Notes under the pieces: generated by a model
The model's database searches: none
What the model was told of the DNA's origin: nothing
What the model saw: the letters and a program-made list of their open reading frames with translations, nothing else
Made by a program: the position numbers and the translations under genes
Shown here: positions 36,190-46,505 of the stretch, one piece after another
Position numbering within the stretch: position 1 is the stretch's first letter
How the letters are laid out: every line of letters begins with the position of its first letter
Assembly (NCBI GenBank): GCA_033296885.1
Contig: MU863978.1
Location: 62,001 to 126,000, forward strand
Origin: Triangularia verruculosa
Taxonomy: Eukaryota; Ascomycota; Sordariomycetes; Sordariales; Podosporaceae
Length of the DNA stretch: 64,000 nucleotides
Direction: 5' to 3'

Positions 36190-39100
36190 ATGCCACCACC
36201 CCAACCTACGCCCAAGAAGGCGGTTCCCGCTCCCGATTACAAGACCGTCAAGGCGCAATGGGATGCAGCCAAGCGCAAGAAGGAGGTGGAAGATGTCACT
36301 AAGAAGGCTAAAGGACAAGAATCGCAAGCTACAGCCGAGCTCAACAGCGACGAAATCAAGCTCCGCGAACTTCGACGAGCTGCTCTAGAAAGCCGACGCA
36401 AAAAGGCCTACCAATCTCGATGGCTGTGGACGGCTGGGTTCTGGCTATGGATGCTAGCGGTACACGTCGTGGGCATTGGGTATTTCACCAGCGGGTTCTT
36501 GCTGACGAGATTACAATTGGACGATAAATCACTTTGCGACGTGCCCCCCACAACTGGTGAACGGGATATCTTGCCAGCGTGGCCAGGAAAGGGAACGGTA
36601 GACGGTGGCTGCTGGCACCCCAAGACTTTTGACAGGGCGGTGGTGGTTTTGATCGATGCGCTGAGATACGACTTTACGGTACCGGTTGACGACAACGCGG
36701 CGTTCCATAATGCCTTTCCTTTTATGTATGAGACTGCGGTTAAGTCGCCCAACCAGGCCTTCTTGAGGCCGTTTATCGCGGATCCGCCTACTTCGACACT
36801 GCAGAGACTGAAGGGATTGACTACTGGGACGTTGCCGACCTTTATTGATGTTGGGAGCAGTTTTTCTGGGACGGCGATCGAGGAGGATAATCTTCTGATG
36901 CAGATGAAGGAGGCCGGTAAAACGGTGGTGCACCTGGGAGACGATACCTGGGACTCGCTTTTCCCTGGGTATTTCGAGGGGAATATGAGCAGGCCATATG
37001 ACAGCTTTAATGTCTGGGATTTGCACACGGTCGATAACGGGGTTATTGATCATATTTTTCCGCTGATGGAGAAGAGGGGCCACTGGGATTTGTTGATTGG
37101 ACATTTGCTGGGAGTTGATCATGCCGGACACCGGTATGGGCCTGATCATCCCGAGATGACCAAGAAATTGCGCCAGATGGACGAGTTTGTGAGGACTTTG
37201 GCAAGCAAGATTGATGATAAAATGGTATTGATCGTTATGGGAGACCATGGCATGGACAGCAAGGGTGATCACGGTGGTGAGAGTGATGATGAGGTGCAGG
37301 CTGCGCTTTGGATGTACTCTCCTAAGGGCATCTTTGGGAGGACCAAGCCTGAGTTTGCCATCCCACCGGCTACCGCCCATGAACGTCCTGTCAACCAGAT
37401 CGATCTTGTTCCAACTGTGGCGCTGATGCTGGGTATTCCTGTTCCTTTCAATAACCTTGGCCGTCCTATTGAGGAGGTTTTTGCCGGTCCTCGCGGCAAC
37501 TCCTGGAGCAATCTGGCTGCGGCCGAAAGGGTCACGGCTGCTGGTATCAAGCGGTACCAAGCTTCTTACTACGCGGCTCGGGGCATGGCTGAGGAGTCTG
37601 CTTCAACCATTGGCTCGCCCGCCGACCTTTGGAACAAGGCTGAAGGCTTGGTTTCCAAGGGTAACTGGGTCGCTGTTTATTCTGCCTTTGCCGAGTATCA
37701 GAAGGAGACCCTGGCTCGCTGCAAGAGCCTCTGGGCGCAATTCAACATCAAGAATATGCTTCTTGGTATTGCAATTATGGGATCCGGCGTTCTTACCTTG
37801 CTAGTCTATGTCTCCAAGGGAGCCGAGGACGAGGAAGCCATCGATGACCAAGAGCTTGATGACGCCGAGAAGAGCTTGGAGATTATGGGCGTGATTCCTG
37901 ATTCGGAACTGGCCGTAAATGTTCCCGAGAGAAAGCTTGTGGCCGCTGCGTTTTTGGGCGCAGTTCCCGGACTTATCGGTGGTGCCCTCCATGCTTACCT
38001 CAGGGGCAGTGGCGATTATTATCGCGGTGCTGCCATGGCGGCTATTACCAGCATTGCCACGGTTACTGTGTCGCTGTACGAGATCAAGGAAACTCTCAAG
38101 ACTCTCGTTCCCTCGACCCTGTGGGGGTGGATGGCGGCAGTCTTTACCCTCAGCCAGTCCATTGGCTTTGCTTCCAACTCGTATACGATCTGGGAAGACT
38201 CGATTTTGATGTTCTTCATCACCACCTTTGGCTTCGTCACAGCTCTGTCTGCTCTGCGGATTCAGTCTCTTCCTGACCGCTACATGGCAATTTACCACTC
38301 GGTTCTCTTCGTTGTCCTTGGCCGCCTAGCTTCATCTTCCAAGCTCTGCCGCGAGGAGCAGATGCCATACTGCACATCAACTTACTACGCCTCCTCTACG
38401 TCTTCCACCTCGGCGCTCTGGCAGCTCGCTATCCCATTCGCTGTCAGCTTGATCTTGCCCACAATTATCAAAGCTTTTCTCCGGCCCACCCGATCCTATG
38501 AAGGGCTCGCCCCAGCGTGGGTCGGCTATGTTTTCCGCGCCGGTCTCTTCATGTCAGCGCTTTACTGGGTCCTTGACGCAGCCGACAACGGGGACTGGAT
38601 CCTCAACCTGCCAGAGAAGACACTCAAGAATCTCTCAGTCTACAATGCGCAAATGGTCCTCGGTCTCGCTTTTGTCGCCGGAACTACAGCTTTTGTGTGG
38701 GCTCCTCCCTGCGTCAGCATTGTCACCTCGGCTTCCAAAGCCACTCCCACCAGAGCCCAGGTCGCCATTCTCGGGTACGGCAACGCCCACGGCGCGCGCT
38801 ACCTTCTCCTTCCGCTCAATTTCCTGGTCTCTCTGATCCTACTCTCCAAGCCCATGGGCGGCGGCGCCCTCGCCATTTTATTCTGGCAGATCCTCTCCTT
38901 GGTCGAGATTATTGACCTCAATTCCCTCTCCAACACCCCCATCGGCCCAGTCATGCTCGCCGTCCTCGGATCTTTCCACTTTTTCAAGACTGGCCATCAA
39001 GCTGTTCTCTCCACCATCCAATGGGACTCAGCTTTCATCCCTCTCTTCACCGTCCGCTACCCCTGGTCACCTCTCGCCGTGGTGTTGAACACGTTTGCCG

Positions 39101-39414
39101 GTCAAATCCTCGCCACCGTCTGCCTCCCGTTGCTCGTATTATGGAAGTCTTCGCCAAAACAAAAGGGACTTTTAGCGGACATCAGCAAGAAGCTGGGAAT
39201 TTTCGTGGCGTATTTTGCGGTGGAGAGCTTGGCTACGATGGCTTGGGCTGGACACTTGAGACGGCATTTGATGCTGTACAGGGTGTTTATGCCTAGGTTT
39301 GCGACGGCGGCAGTGGTGTTGATTGTGGTTGATTTGGTGGGACTGTTGGTTGGGTTGACGGGGGCGAGGGTGAATACGATTGCGATAGGTGAGGTTTTTG
39401 GGTGGGCTGAGTAG
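36190..39414 (+). CDS. GPI13: GPI ethanolamine phosphate transferase 3 (PIG-O homologue)
   Basis: Adds phosphoethanolamine to the third mannose of the GPI precursor in the ER membrane; this group becomes the link to the protein. Intronless, 1074 residues from the first in-frame ATG at 36190; codons further upstream in the frame lack an ATG. An N-terminal basic segment is followed by a membrane anchor at about 78-100, then the lumenal alkaline-phosphatase-like domain: VVVLIDALRYDF (about 151-162, with metal-binding D156), TTGTLPTF, HLGDDTW, GHLLGVDHAGH and MGDHGM. The C-terminal half has many hydrophobic segments, as expected of the family. TTLQRLKGLTTG-type wording distinguishes it from Mcd4 and Gpi7. 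It may connect functionally with the GPI-anchored protease next door, but that is coincidental proximity as far as I can tell. Confidence 0.95.
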   Translation: MPPPQPTPKKAVPAPDYKTVKAQWDAAKRKKEVEDVTKKAKGQESQATAELNSDEIKLRELRRAALESRRKKAYQSRWLWTAGFWLWMLAVHVVGIGYFTSGFLLTRLQLDDKSLCDVPPTTGERDILPAWPGKGTVDGGCWHPKTFDRAVVVLIDALRYDFTVPVDDNAAFHNAFPFMYETAVKSPNQAFLRPFIADPPTSTLQRLKGLTTGTLPTFIDVGSSFSGTAIEEDNLLMQMKEAGKTVVHLGDDTWDSLFPGYFEGNMSRPYDSFNVWDLHTVDNGVIDHIFPLMEKRGHWDLLIGHLLGVDHAGHRYGPDHPEMTKKLRQMDEFVRTLASKIDDKMVLIVMGDHGMDSKGDHGGESDDEVQAALWMYSPKGIFGRTKPEFAIPPATAHERPVNQIDLVPTVALMLGIPVPFNNLGRPIEEVFAGPRGNSWSNLAAAERVTAAGIKRYQASYYAARGMAEESASTIGSPADLWNKAEGLVSKGNWVAVYSAFAEYQKETLARCKSLWAQFNIKNMLLGIAIMGSGVLTLLVYVSKGAEDEEAIDDQELDDAEKSLEIMGVIPDSELAVNVPERKLVAAAFLGAVPGLIGGALHAYLRGSGDYYRGAAMAAITSIATVTVSLYEIKETLKTLVPSTLWGWMAAVFTLSQSIGFASNSYTIWEDSILMFFITTFGFVTALSALRIQSLPDRYMAIYHSVLFVVLGRLASSSKLCREEQMPYCTSTYYASSTSSTSALWQLAIPFAVSLILPTIIKAFLRPTRSYEGLAPAWVGYVFRAGLFMSALYWVLDAADNGDWILNLPEKTLKNLSVYNAQMVLGLAFVAGTTAFVWAPPCVSIVTSASKATPTRAQVAILGYGNAHGARYLLLPLNFLVSLILLSKPMGGGALAILFWQILSLVEIIDLNSLSNTPIGPVMLAVLGSFHFFKTGHQAVLSTIQWDSAFIPLFTVRYPWSPLAVVLNTFAGQILATVCLPLLVLWKSSPKQKGLLADISKKLGIFVAYFAVESLATMAWAGHLRRHLMLYRVFMPRFATAAVVLIVVDLVGLLVGLTGARVNTIAIGEVFGWAE

Positions 39415-41247
39415 GTGGACTACATAGATGACATGAGATAGAAGGAAAGGGGCGGTAGAAGGGGTGGGGTATAGATGGGGAAGCGAGGAGTACATAAGAC
39501 CGTGGACATGAAAACAGGAGTTTAAAGGTTCTGGTCAGGTTACTTGGGAGGAGGTTTGCTTTGTGTATAGTTGAAGGTAATGAAACGGATTGCATATGAT
39601 TAATAGACTGTACACCAGGTCGCGACATTCAAACGTGGGTTTTCGTCGACGTTGCAAGTGAGGCGAACCTTTCTAACTGTCTATCGCCAAGTAGCTGGTG
39701 TCGATATTCATCGGCCTCCCTGGCAACGACTGTCCCACTTTATAATCTTCAATCTTCCCCAGACCATTCAATGGCCGCTAATCCAGCACCATGCTACGTA
39801 GCCTCAACCTTACTTGAACATAGTCTATCTCAAAATATCTTTGAAGATTTGACCAGAGCACTGCGCTACTACGTTTAGCGCATCGGTTGGTTTCTACCCG
39901 TCTTATATCTTTTCTTGAGGCTCGCACTGGCCTCCTCTGATTGGCTCGGAGTCGCACTGCCGAGCCCACGCAACCACCGCTCGTTTTGTGTGTATCAGAT
40001 CTGCCCGCTCTTGGGTTTCATCCTTTCTTTTCTTTGACCTCTTGCCCATCTTCTTTTTCCCCAGGAAAACCCTTTCCGGATGAACCGGGCGCGGCTCACC
40101 TCATCTGATGACGACGAAGCTCCAGAAGCGGGAAGAAAAAGAGAGGCTAATGTATGTACCTAAAACGGGTTCTCCACAGACTTTGGGGGTGGGATTTCGG
40201 GTCTTGGGTGATGGAGACTGGGACGCGCGTTACGGGTTTCGTGAACAATACCCTTTGTTTTCCAAGTTTGTTGGAATGCGAGTCCGAGTATCGACGCTAA
40301 CAAAAATTAATTCCCCGGTTGCCGCAGTGTCGCAGATCTACAACGTCAACGACAAGAGGAATATTGCCAAGGGTTGGTGGGCATTGGCATCCAACATGAT
40401 CCCGGTCTCCCAGATCTTGGAGATTGCTTGCCATTCTGCGCATCCGTTTCAGTCATGACGGGGAAAGGAAGGCCAAGAAACGTGGAGGAGATGGACACGC
40501 AATGCTTCTTACCTCACCCCAAACCCGGTCCCCGGCTCACCGGCAGCCTGTGGTAGAGCTCCGGTTCCATCTCCGGATCCTCTTCTCTCTTTCTGTCGGC
40601 CTTTCCTTTCTTTCATCCCATCCCCTTCGTCCCTTCTTTCTTTGTCCCTTCTCGTGGCCAGGTCATTTTAGACTTTTATTTTCTTGTACTGTTTTTGGCA
40701 TCTCGTTTACGACTACCCCTAGCAGGAAGGAGTGCCTAGTTGCCACTCGGTCCCCCTTCCCGGACTGGATCCATCCTTCAACACCAAGAAGAACCAAGAA
40801 GTAAAACAGTCGGGACTCGGGCCTTGGCCTACCCACACTGCCACGCTTTTGCTCCTCGCTCTTATCTTTTACTTAGGTCCAGTTGGCCCCTTGCGGTTGT
40901 TGCCGAGAACGAACGGTCTTTGCGCTTTTGCTCTTTTTTGGAACACGCTCTCGAGTTTACGAGTCTGTTCGCCGCCCGCCGCTAGTATCACACTGCCCTA
41001 CCAACCACTCGGGACCTAACTAAGAGAAAGAGAGGAAAGGGACCTGGATGGAGGGGGCTACTTACATATAGCCACTCATTTTCTCTTTTGGGGTCTTTGG
41101 AAGCTTGGAATTCATGCTGCCCTCATAACATCTGCTTATTCAACAAAAGGGGTTTCTTGGTTGTGTTTGGTGTTGCTGTCGTCTTTCGATCATAAATATA
41201 TCGACGTTTCAGACACTTGCTGCCGGGTCTGAGAACAGAAGGGAAGG
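39415..41247. other. Intergenic region, no gene seen
   Basis: No supported coding frame. The stretch 40560-40990 is rich in C/T runs and probably belongs to the promoter of the protease gene. Confidence 0.5.
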
Positions 41248-42733
41248 ATGAAGACGGGCACTTTCCTGGCCGTTGCGGCTTCGTTTGCAGCTCAGACGAT
41301 AGATGCTGTCTCATTACCATCAACGACGCCAGTAGCACAACGACGAGATGACAGCAAGCCAAAGGTGATAGGAATGGATATTGAGAGGAGCTCGCCAAAG
41401 AACCCATTACATCGGGACAAACTGAGGCGGAGAGGAAGTGTAGAGGTCAACTTGGACAATGAGGTTCGTTACATCAGGTAGCAGGAGACCATGACGAATT
41501 ACTAACATGCTCTAGGAAACCCTCTACTTCATCAACGGCACAGTCGGCACCCCACCCCGATCTCTCCGTCTACACCTCGACACCGGCTCCTCCGACCTCT
41601 GGGTCAACACGCCATCTTCATCCCTCTGCTCCGACTCCTCGGCCCCCTGCAAGTACGCCGGCACCTACAGCGCCAACTCCTCCTCCACCTACCAGTACAT
41701 CGGCTCCTGGTTCAACATCTCGTACGTCGACGGCTCCGGCGCCTCAGGCGACTACGTTTCCGACACGGCCACCTTTGGCGACGCCACCCTCGACCGCCTC
41801 CAATTCGGCATAGGCTACTCCTCCAACAACGCCCAAGGCATCCTCGGGATAGGCTACCCAATAAACGAAGTCCAGGTGGGACGCGCGGGAATGAGACCGT
41901 ACAACAACCTCCCGGCGCAAATGGTGGCCGAGGGCCTCATCCAGTCAAACGCTTACTCCCTCTGGCTCAACGACCTCGACGCCAACACAGGCAACATTTT
42001 GTTCGGCGGCGTCGACACGGAGAAATTCGTCCCGCCGCTGTATTCACTCCCGGTAGAATCCGAAGCCGGGGTCTACGCCGAGTTCATGATCACGCTGACG
42101 AAACTCACTCTGGGCTCAAACCAGATCGGCGGTGACTTGGCTCTCGCCGTGCTGCTGGACACGGGCTCTAGTCTGACGTACCTTCCGGACGCGATGGTGC
42201 AGGATATCTTTAACCTTGTCAACGCGCAGTACGACTCGGACAGCAACGCGGCGTATGTCCCGTGCTCCCTCGCTAACAACGAGACGATCCTCTTGTCCTT
42301 TACGTTCACGTCGCCGACGATAGAGGTGGAGATGAACGAACTCGTGCTGGACCTGGTGACGTCTTCGGGGAAGAGGCCGGTGTTTAGCGACGGGACGGAG
42401 GCGTGTCTGTTTGGGATCGCGCCGGCGGGGGAGGGGACGAATGTGCTGGGGGACACGTTTTTGAGGTCGGCGTATGTGGTGTATGATTTGGAGAATAATG
42501 AGATTTCGATGGCGGCGACGAATTTTAATAGCACGAGGACGAGGGTGGAGGAGATTGGGAAGGGGGAGGGGGGGGTTCCGGGGGCGACGAGGGTGAGGGA
42601 TCCGGTGAGGGCGACGGAGGGGTTGCATGGGCCGAATAGCTTGGGGGGGATATCGAGGGGGACGAGGGGGGTTGTTGGGGGTGGGGTTGCGTGGGTTTTG
42701 GTGGGGGTGGTGGGGGTTTTGGTGATGGTTTGA
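41248..42733 (+). CDS. Secreted pepsin-type aspartic protease, probably GPI-anchored (yapsin-like)
   Basis: Exons 41248-41463 and 41516-42733 (477 residues); the 52-nt intron has an ACTAAC branch site. A signal peptide (about 1-20) is followed by a propeptide with basic processing sites (QRR, LRRRG). The catalytic aspartates are D94 in DTGSSDLWV and D287 in DTGSSLTYL. Family motifs also include the LFGGVDTEKF strand and VLGDTFLRSAYVVYD near the C-terminus. The tail has a Ser/Gly-rich linker and ends in a hydrophobic VAWVLVGVVGVLVMV stretch, as in a GPI-attachment signal, so it should sit on the plasma membrane or cell wall and process surface proteins. Base use changes strongly inside exon 2: C-rich at the start, G-rich on the same strand at the end. 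Confidence 0.92.
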
Positions 42734-43109
42734 ATGGGGGGAGGGTTGCATATAAATGGTGTAAGGGATATCTTTTTGATTAAATTGGGTTATGGGGAGG
42801 TTGGGCGAGGCGTTTTGTGGTTTTGGGTATTAGGGATGTTTTTGTTTTATGTTTGTCTGGATAGCATTTGAATGGGTTGTTGGGTGCATTTACATTGAGG
42901 GCAAGAGAATAGAGGGAGAGAATTGAAAGAAATTTACTTTGTCTATTTGGATGTGGAATTGTGTTGGTTTAGTGTTGTGTTATCAACGAGGTGGATTGTT
43001 GGCAGTGTGTTGGCAGTGGTGTTTCGGAAGGAAAAAAGATCAAATATGTGCTTGATCACATTTTCGAATCCAGACGTCCTGTTGGGGTGCTGCATGTTGG
43101 TCATCAAAA
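42734..43109. other. 3' flank of the protease gene, no gene seen
   Basis: G/T-rich sequence on the sense strand of the upstream gene, similar to other 3' flanks in the window. No coding frame or RNA gene is supported. Confidence 0.5.
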
Positions 43110-43680
43110 ATGGTTGCATCTGATTGTTGTCAGACGATAACCGCTAGGCTACCGAAATGGCGATCAACCAGATACAAGTGGTGGTTTGGAAAAAGAGCAA
43201 TAGTTTTAGCACCCCCCGATTTATCTCTTTGCATCCCCCAACCCCAATATTGCCATATATTTCCTTAACCCTAGTTAAAATCTAAGATTTTTCTTTTTCC
43301 TAAATTACTTACAATATTAACCGTAACGACTTACAATAACGTAACCTACACTAAAATTACCACTTTACAACCGCCGTTTTCTTCTACGCTATACAACTAT
43401 TAAAGATCCACCGAAAAGGCGTAATTATATTATATTCTATAAATTTAACGATAGTTTTAAATTTAACGGCGGTAAGGTTGGGTAGGGAGGTAAGTTATTA
43501 TATAACCGTGGAAATATTGTACGCAACGCTAAAGCGGTAATTTAGCTAGCAAAATACGACATTTACGTCCAAGGTATAATATTGTGGGTCGGGAGGTGCA
43601 AAGAGATAAATCGGGGGGTGCCAAAACTATTGCTCTGGAAAAAAACTGGACGTTATATAGGTAGGTAGGTATGCAAGGCG
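43110..43680. repeat. Diverged repeat copy A, interrupted by a MITE
   Basis: Contains ATGGCGATCAACCAGATA (43157-43174), related to copies B (near 43955) and C (near 44350). Beyond the inserted element the similarity resumes: TGGAAAAAAACTGGACGTTATA in copy A (with one target-site copy) lines up with TGGACCGGAGACTGGAGTTATA in copy B. Confidence 0.6.
43195..43635. mobile_element. 441-bp MITE-like DNA transposon with 8-bp target-site duplication
   Basis: The left end begins GAGCAATAGTTTTAGCACCC. The right end, read on the opposite strand, begins GAGCAATAGTTTTGGCACCC. The inverted repeats match over about 58 bp, with four transitions plus one transversion and one single-base gap near the inner end. 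TGGAAAAA flanks both ends (43187-43194 and 43636-43643). The interior (43260-43570) is A/T-rich and non-coding. An 8-bp duplication fits hAT-like and several other cut-and-paste families; I cannot assign the family. No transposase is present, so it is non-autonomous. The transition-only pattern in the outer repeats would fit point-mutation decay, possibly RIP. Confidence 0.9.
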
Positions 43681-43879
43681 GTGAAGGCGAGTTTGGCACA
43701 GGCAAAGGCAGTCGAGACATCTCATTCATCAACAGATTTTTAATCAAAGTTGCTGATTACCAAGAGAATGATACTCAGGCTGACAGTAGAGAAAGAGAAA
43801 GGGGACAGACACAGAGGGAAGTGAACAAGGGGGATAAAAAAGTCGACCAGGCGAGCCATCTTTCGAACTTGAGCGTCTT

Positions 43880-44030
43880 TCGTATGCAAGTTAAAAAATG
43901 GATAAAAAAAGAGAGATGCATGCATAACATTGGGTTAATCGCCCTCTGCTGCAGAGATGGCAATTAACCAAATGCTGACTGCTTGGACCGGAGACTGGAG
44001 TTATAAGGACTGGGCTGTTTCCCATGGGAG
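43880..44030. repeat. Diverged repeat copy B
   Basis: The core ATGGCAATTAACCAAATGCT (43955-43974) is followed by TTGGACCGGAGACTGGAG. Upstream, GGGTTAATCGCC (43930-43941) pairs imperfectly with GGCAATTAACC to form a hairpin. No coding content is seen. Confidence 0.6.
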
Positions 44031-44269
44031 GAACAAGGAAAAGACGAGACCTCTCGAGTAGCTGCTCAGCGGCATCATCCGTGTGCGTGATAACCGAAAG
44101 TAGATCGTGGGAAAAGAATGCACAAGATCGGTTTTTTAAAGGGTATATTATTATTATTCTGTTGAGGCACTGTAAACGCTCTCACTCGTGGCCATCAAAG
44201 ATGGTGGTGATGCAAAAGAGATGGAAAAAAAATGTAAAGACCGAGGTGGTCGTTGAACGCGAGCGTCGT

Positions 44270-44410
44270 ATTGATTGGGCAGCAAAAAGTTGCCAAAAAA
44301 GACAAAGGCAAAAGCATCCCATTTGGTTTATCGCCTTTCGTCCATGTGAATGGCGATAAACCAGATGCTGATTGTTGGGACCGGAAGAGGAGCTCTTAAA
44401 GTCATGCTCT
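44270..44410. repeat. Diverged repeat copy C with perfect 12-bp inverted repeat
   Basis: TGGTTTATCGCC (44322-44333) and GGCGATAAACCA (44352-44363) are exact reverse complements with an 18-bp loop. The following CAGATGCTGATTGTTGGGAC matches copy B. Confidence 0.65.
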
Positions 44411-45069
44411 GATGATTGGCTGCTGGTTGTGAGGAAAGTCAACAATGGAGCAATAGAGAGAGACATATCTTGGCGTGCGTCACTGGTGGAGTTCCGCTGT
44501 GGAATGGTCATGTGATTTCGTGTCCGGAAGGGAGGGCAGGGGTGCGCGGTTGGATGGCCTGCATCGCGTCTTAGTGGTGATGGCCCCGCCATTGACAACA
44601 TCGAAGAGAAAGAAGATGGAACCATGGTTTGTGTGCCCATTACAATGCTTGTGAGGCATATTACTAGAGTTTCTTGTTGAATTCATTATTATCATACTGT
44701 TAATTGTTGCTGCCGGAAGCCTACATGAAGAGTCATCAGGCAGCCGCGTCTTCTGTTGCTCGAAGTGACTCTGAGATGCAGACATCTTTGTGATTGGCAG
44801 TCCGGCGGCCTTGTCACACTCAAAGATGCTGCCCACACAGCCTTCCAGGTTGCTCTTGCCTCATGTTTGCACTCGTGCAAGGGAAAGCTTTGGTGGAATT
44901 CCGCCTGCCAATGGTTGGCTCACAGTGCGTGGCTGCTCCCACGCAAACTGTTGTTTATAATAACCATCCACCTCTTTCCCTTACCTTTTGCAAGAAAATT
45001 ATCCGGCCACAGCAAACTTTCATTCAACAGCCATATCAGCAATTGCTACAGATACGACAACCGACAACT
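44411..45069. other. Promoter region of the GLE2 gene
   Basis: No gene is supported between repeat copy C and the GLE2 start codon. The last 100 bp is C/A-rich, as in other leaders here. Confidence 0.5.
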
Positions 45070-46505
45070 ATGGCTCCCAAAATTACCGCTACGGCTAAAG
45101 TAGGAACATTGGCCAACGACATCGATTTCCCCAAAGGACCCCAGGATACTGTCAGCGCCCTCCGATGGTCCCCCAAGGCTGACCACTTGGCTGCTGCTTC
45201 CTGGGATGGCAAGGTGTACATCTACGACACGACCAATGTAGCCACCGGCGCTTCCATCAGAGGTGCTGCCGCCTTGGACGGCGGTCAGGCCCCTTTTCTC
45301 GACTGCGATTTCAACCAGGTAAGTTTTGATGAGTGAGGTGTCCGTGTGGGATTAAGCAAGTCCATCTCCATCTCTGCCTCCAATGACGCCGACAACCGAC
45401 GAACCGAATCTGCAACCCAACCGGATCGAAATCATCCATGATCGACTAGGAGATTCAGAGCACACATGGATGTGATGGTGTATGCGATGGACGTGAGACA
45501 TGGAGGAGCATATATGAACTGGCAATTTAATAGGCATGTGACACACACCACTATGGGCGCATATTTGCTAACTAAAAGGACTACAGGAAGGAAATATGAT
45601 TGCCGCCGCCTCGGCCGACCAGAGGATTCATATCATGGACCTGAACTCGCCGGGCCAAATCATGACACTCAGCGGCCATACCGCCCCTGTGAGAAGCATT
45701 CGTTGGGTCGACATCCCCTGTGTGCCCAACCCAACTGGTCTGCTTGTTTCGGGATCATGGGACAAGACCCTCCTTGTCTGGGACCCGAGACGCCAACCCA
45801 ATCCTGTCGCCAAAGTCACCCTCAGTGAACGCGTCTGGGCCATGGATGGATCCGGTCCAACTCTCATTGCGGGAACAGCAAACAACAAGCTCCAAGTTTT
45901 CAACTTGGGAAAGATGACTCAGGGCAATGCCATCACACCCGATCACATCATCGACAAACCCGTTGGTGATTTTCCAATCAAGTCTTTGGCTGTCCATTCA
46001 GGGGGCAGTTTCTGGGCGGCGGGAAGTGTTGGCGGCCGGGCCGCTTTTGGGTATGCCGACCCTCAAAAGACGGAGTATGTCGACCTCTCTGTTATGTTTT
46101 TATTCTTTATACACCTGATCTAATCCTTCTCTCTGTAACAGCAAAACATTCACCTTTAGATGCCACCGCGTCGAGTCGCAGACAAAAGACAAACTCACCG
46201 AAGTTTACTCGGTCAACTCTGTCGCTTTTGCCCGTCCGCCGGATGGCGGGCGAAGCGGAGAGAAAATCGTGCTGGCCACGGCGGGGCAGGATGGAACTAC
46301 TAATTTCTGGAATATCGCCGACAGGCAAAGACTGCAGGCGTACCCGAGCGTAGGGGGGAGCATCACGGCATGCGGTTTCAACTGGGACGCGACGTTGTTC
46401 GCGTATGCCGTTGGCTATGATTGGGGGAAGGGGTATGCAGGTAATTCGGCGGACCATCCGCTGGGTCTGAAGCTGCGCAAAGTCGAGAGATCATTGCTTC
46501 GTTAG
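45070..46505 (+). CDS. GLE2: mRNA export factor Gle2/Rae1, WD40 protein
   Basis: Beta-propeller protein of the nuclear pore (partner of the GLEBS motif of Nup98-type nucleoporins) needed for mRNA export. Exons are 45070-45318, 45587-46074 and 46142-46505 (366 residues). Family landmarks: VSALRWSP, ASWDGKVYIYD, AAASADQRIHIMD, HTAPVRSIRW, VSGSWDKTLLVWD, GSVGGRAAFGY, FTFRCHR, EVYSVNSVAFAR, TAGQDGTTNFW and AYAVGYDWGKGY near the C-terminus. Introns are 268 and 67 nt; the first is the longest recognised in the window and has a GCTAAC branch site near its end. The tail after GNSADHP is short and diverges from yeast. Confidence 0.93.

Noticed and set aside
43060..43165. Possible tRNA-like sequence (TTCGAATCC and a GTAGCCTAGCGGTTA-like A box on the other strand)
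   Set aside because: The two boxes are on opposite strands, the anticodon loop would be six bases, and no acceptor stem pairs.
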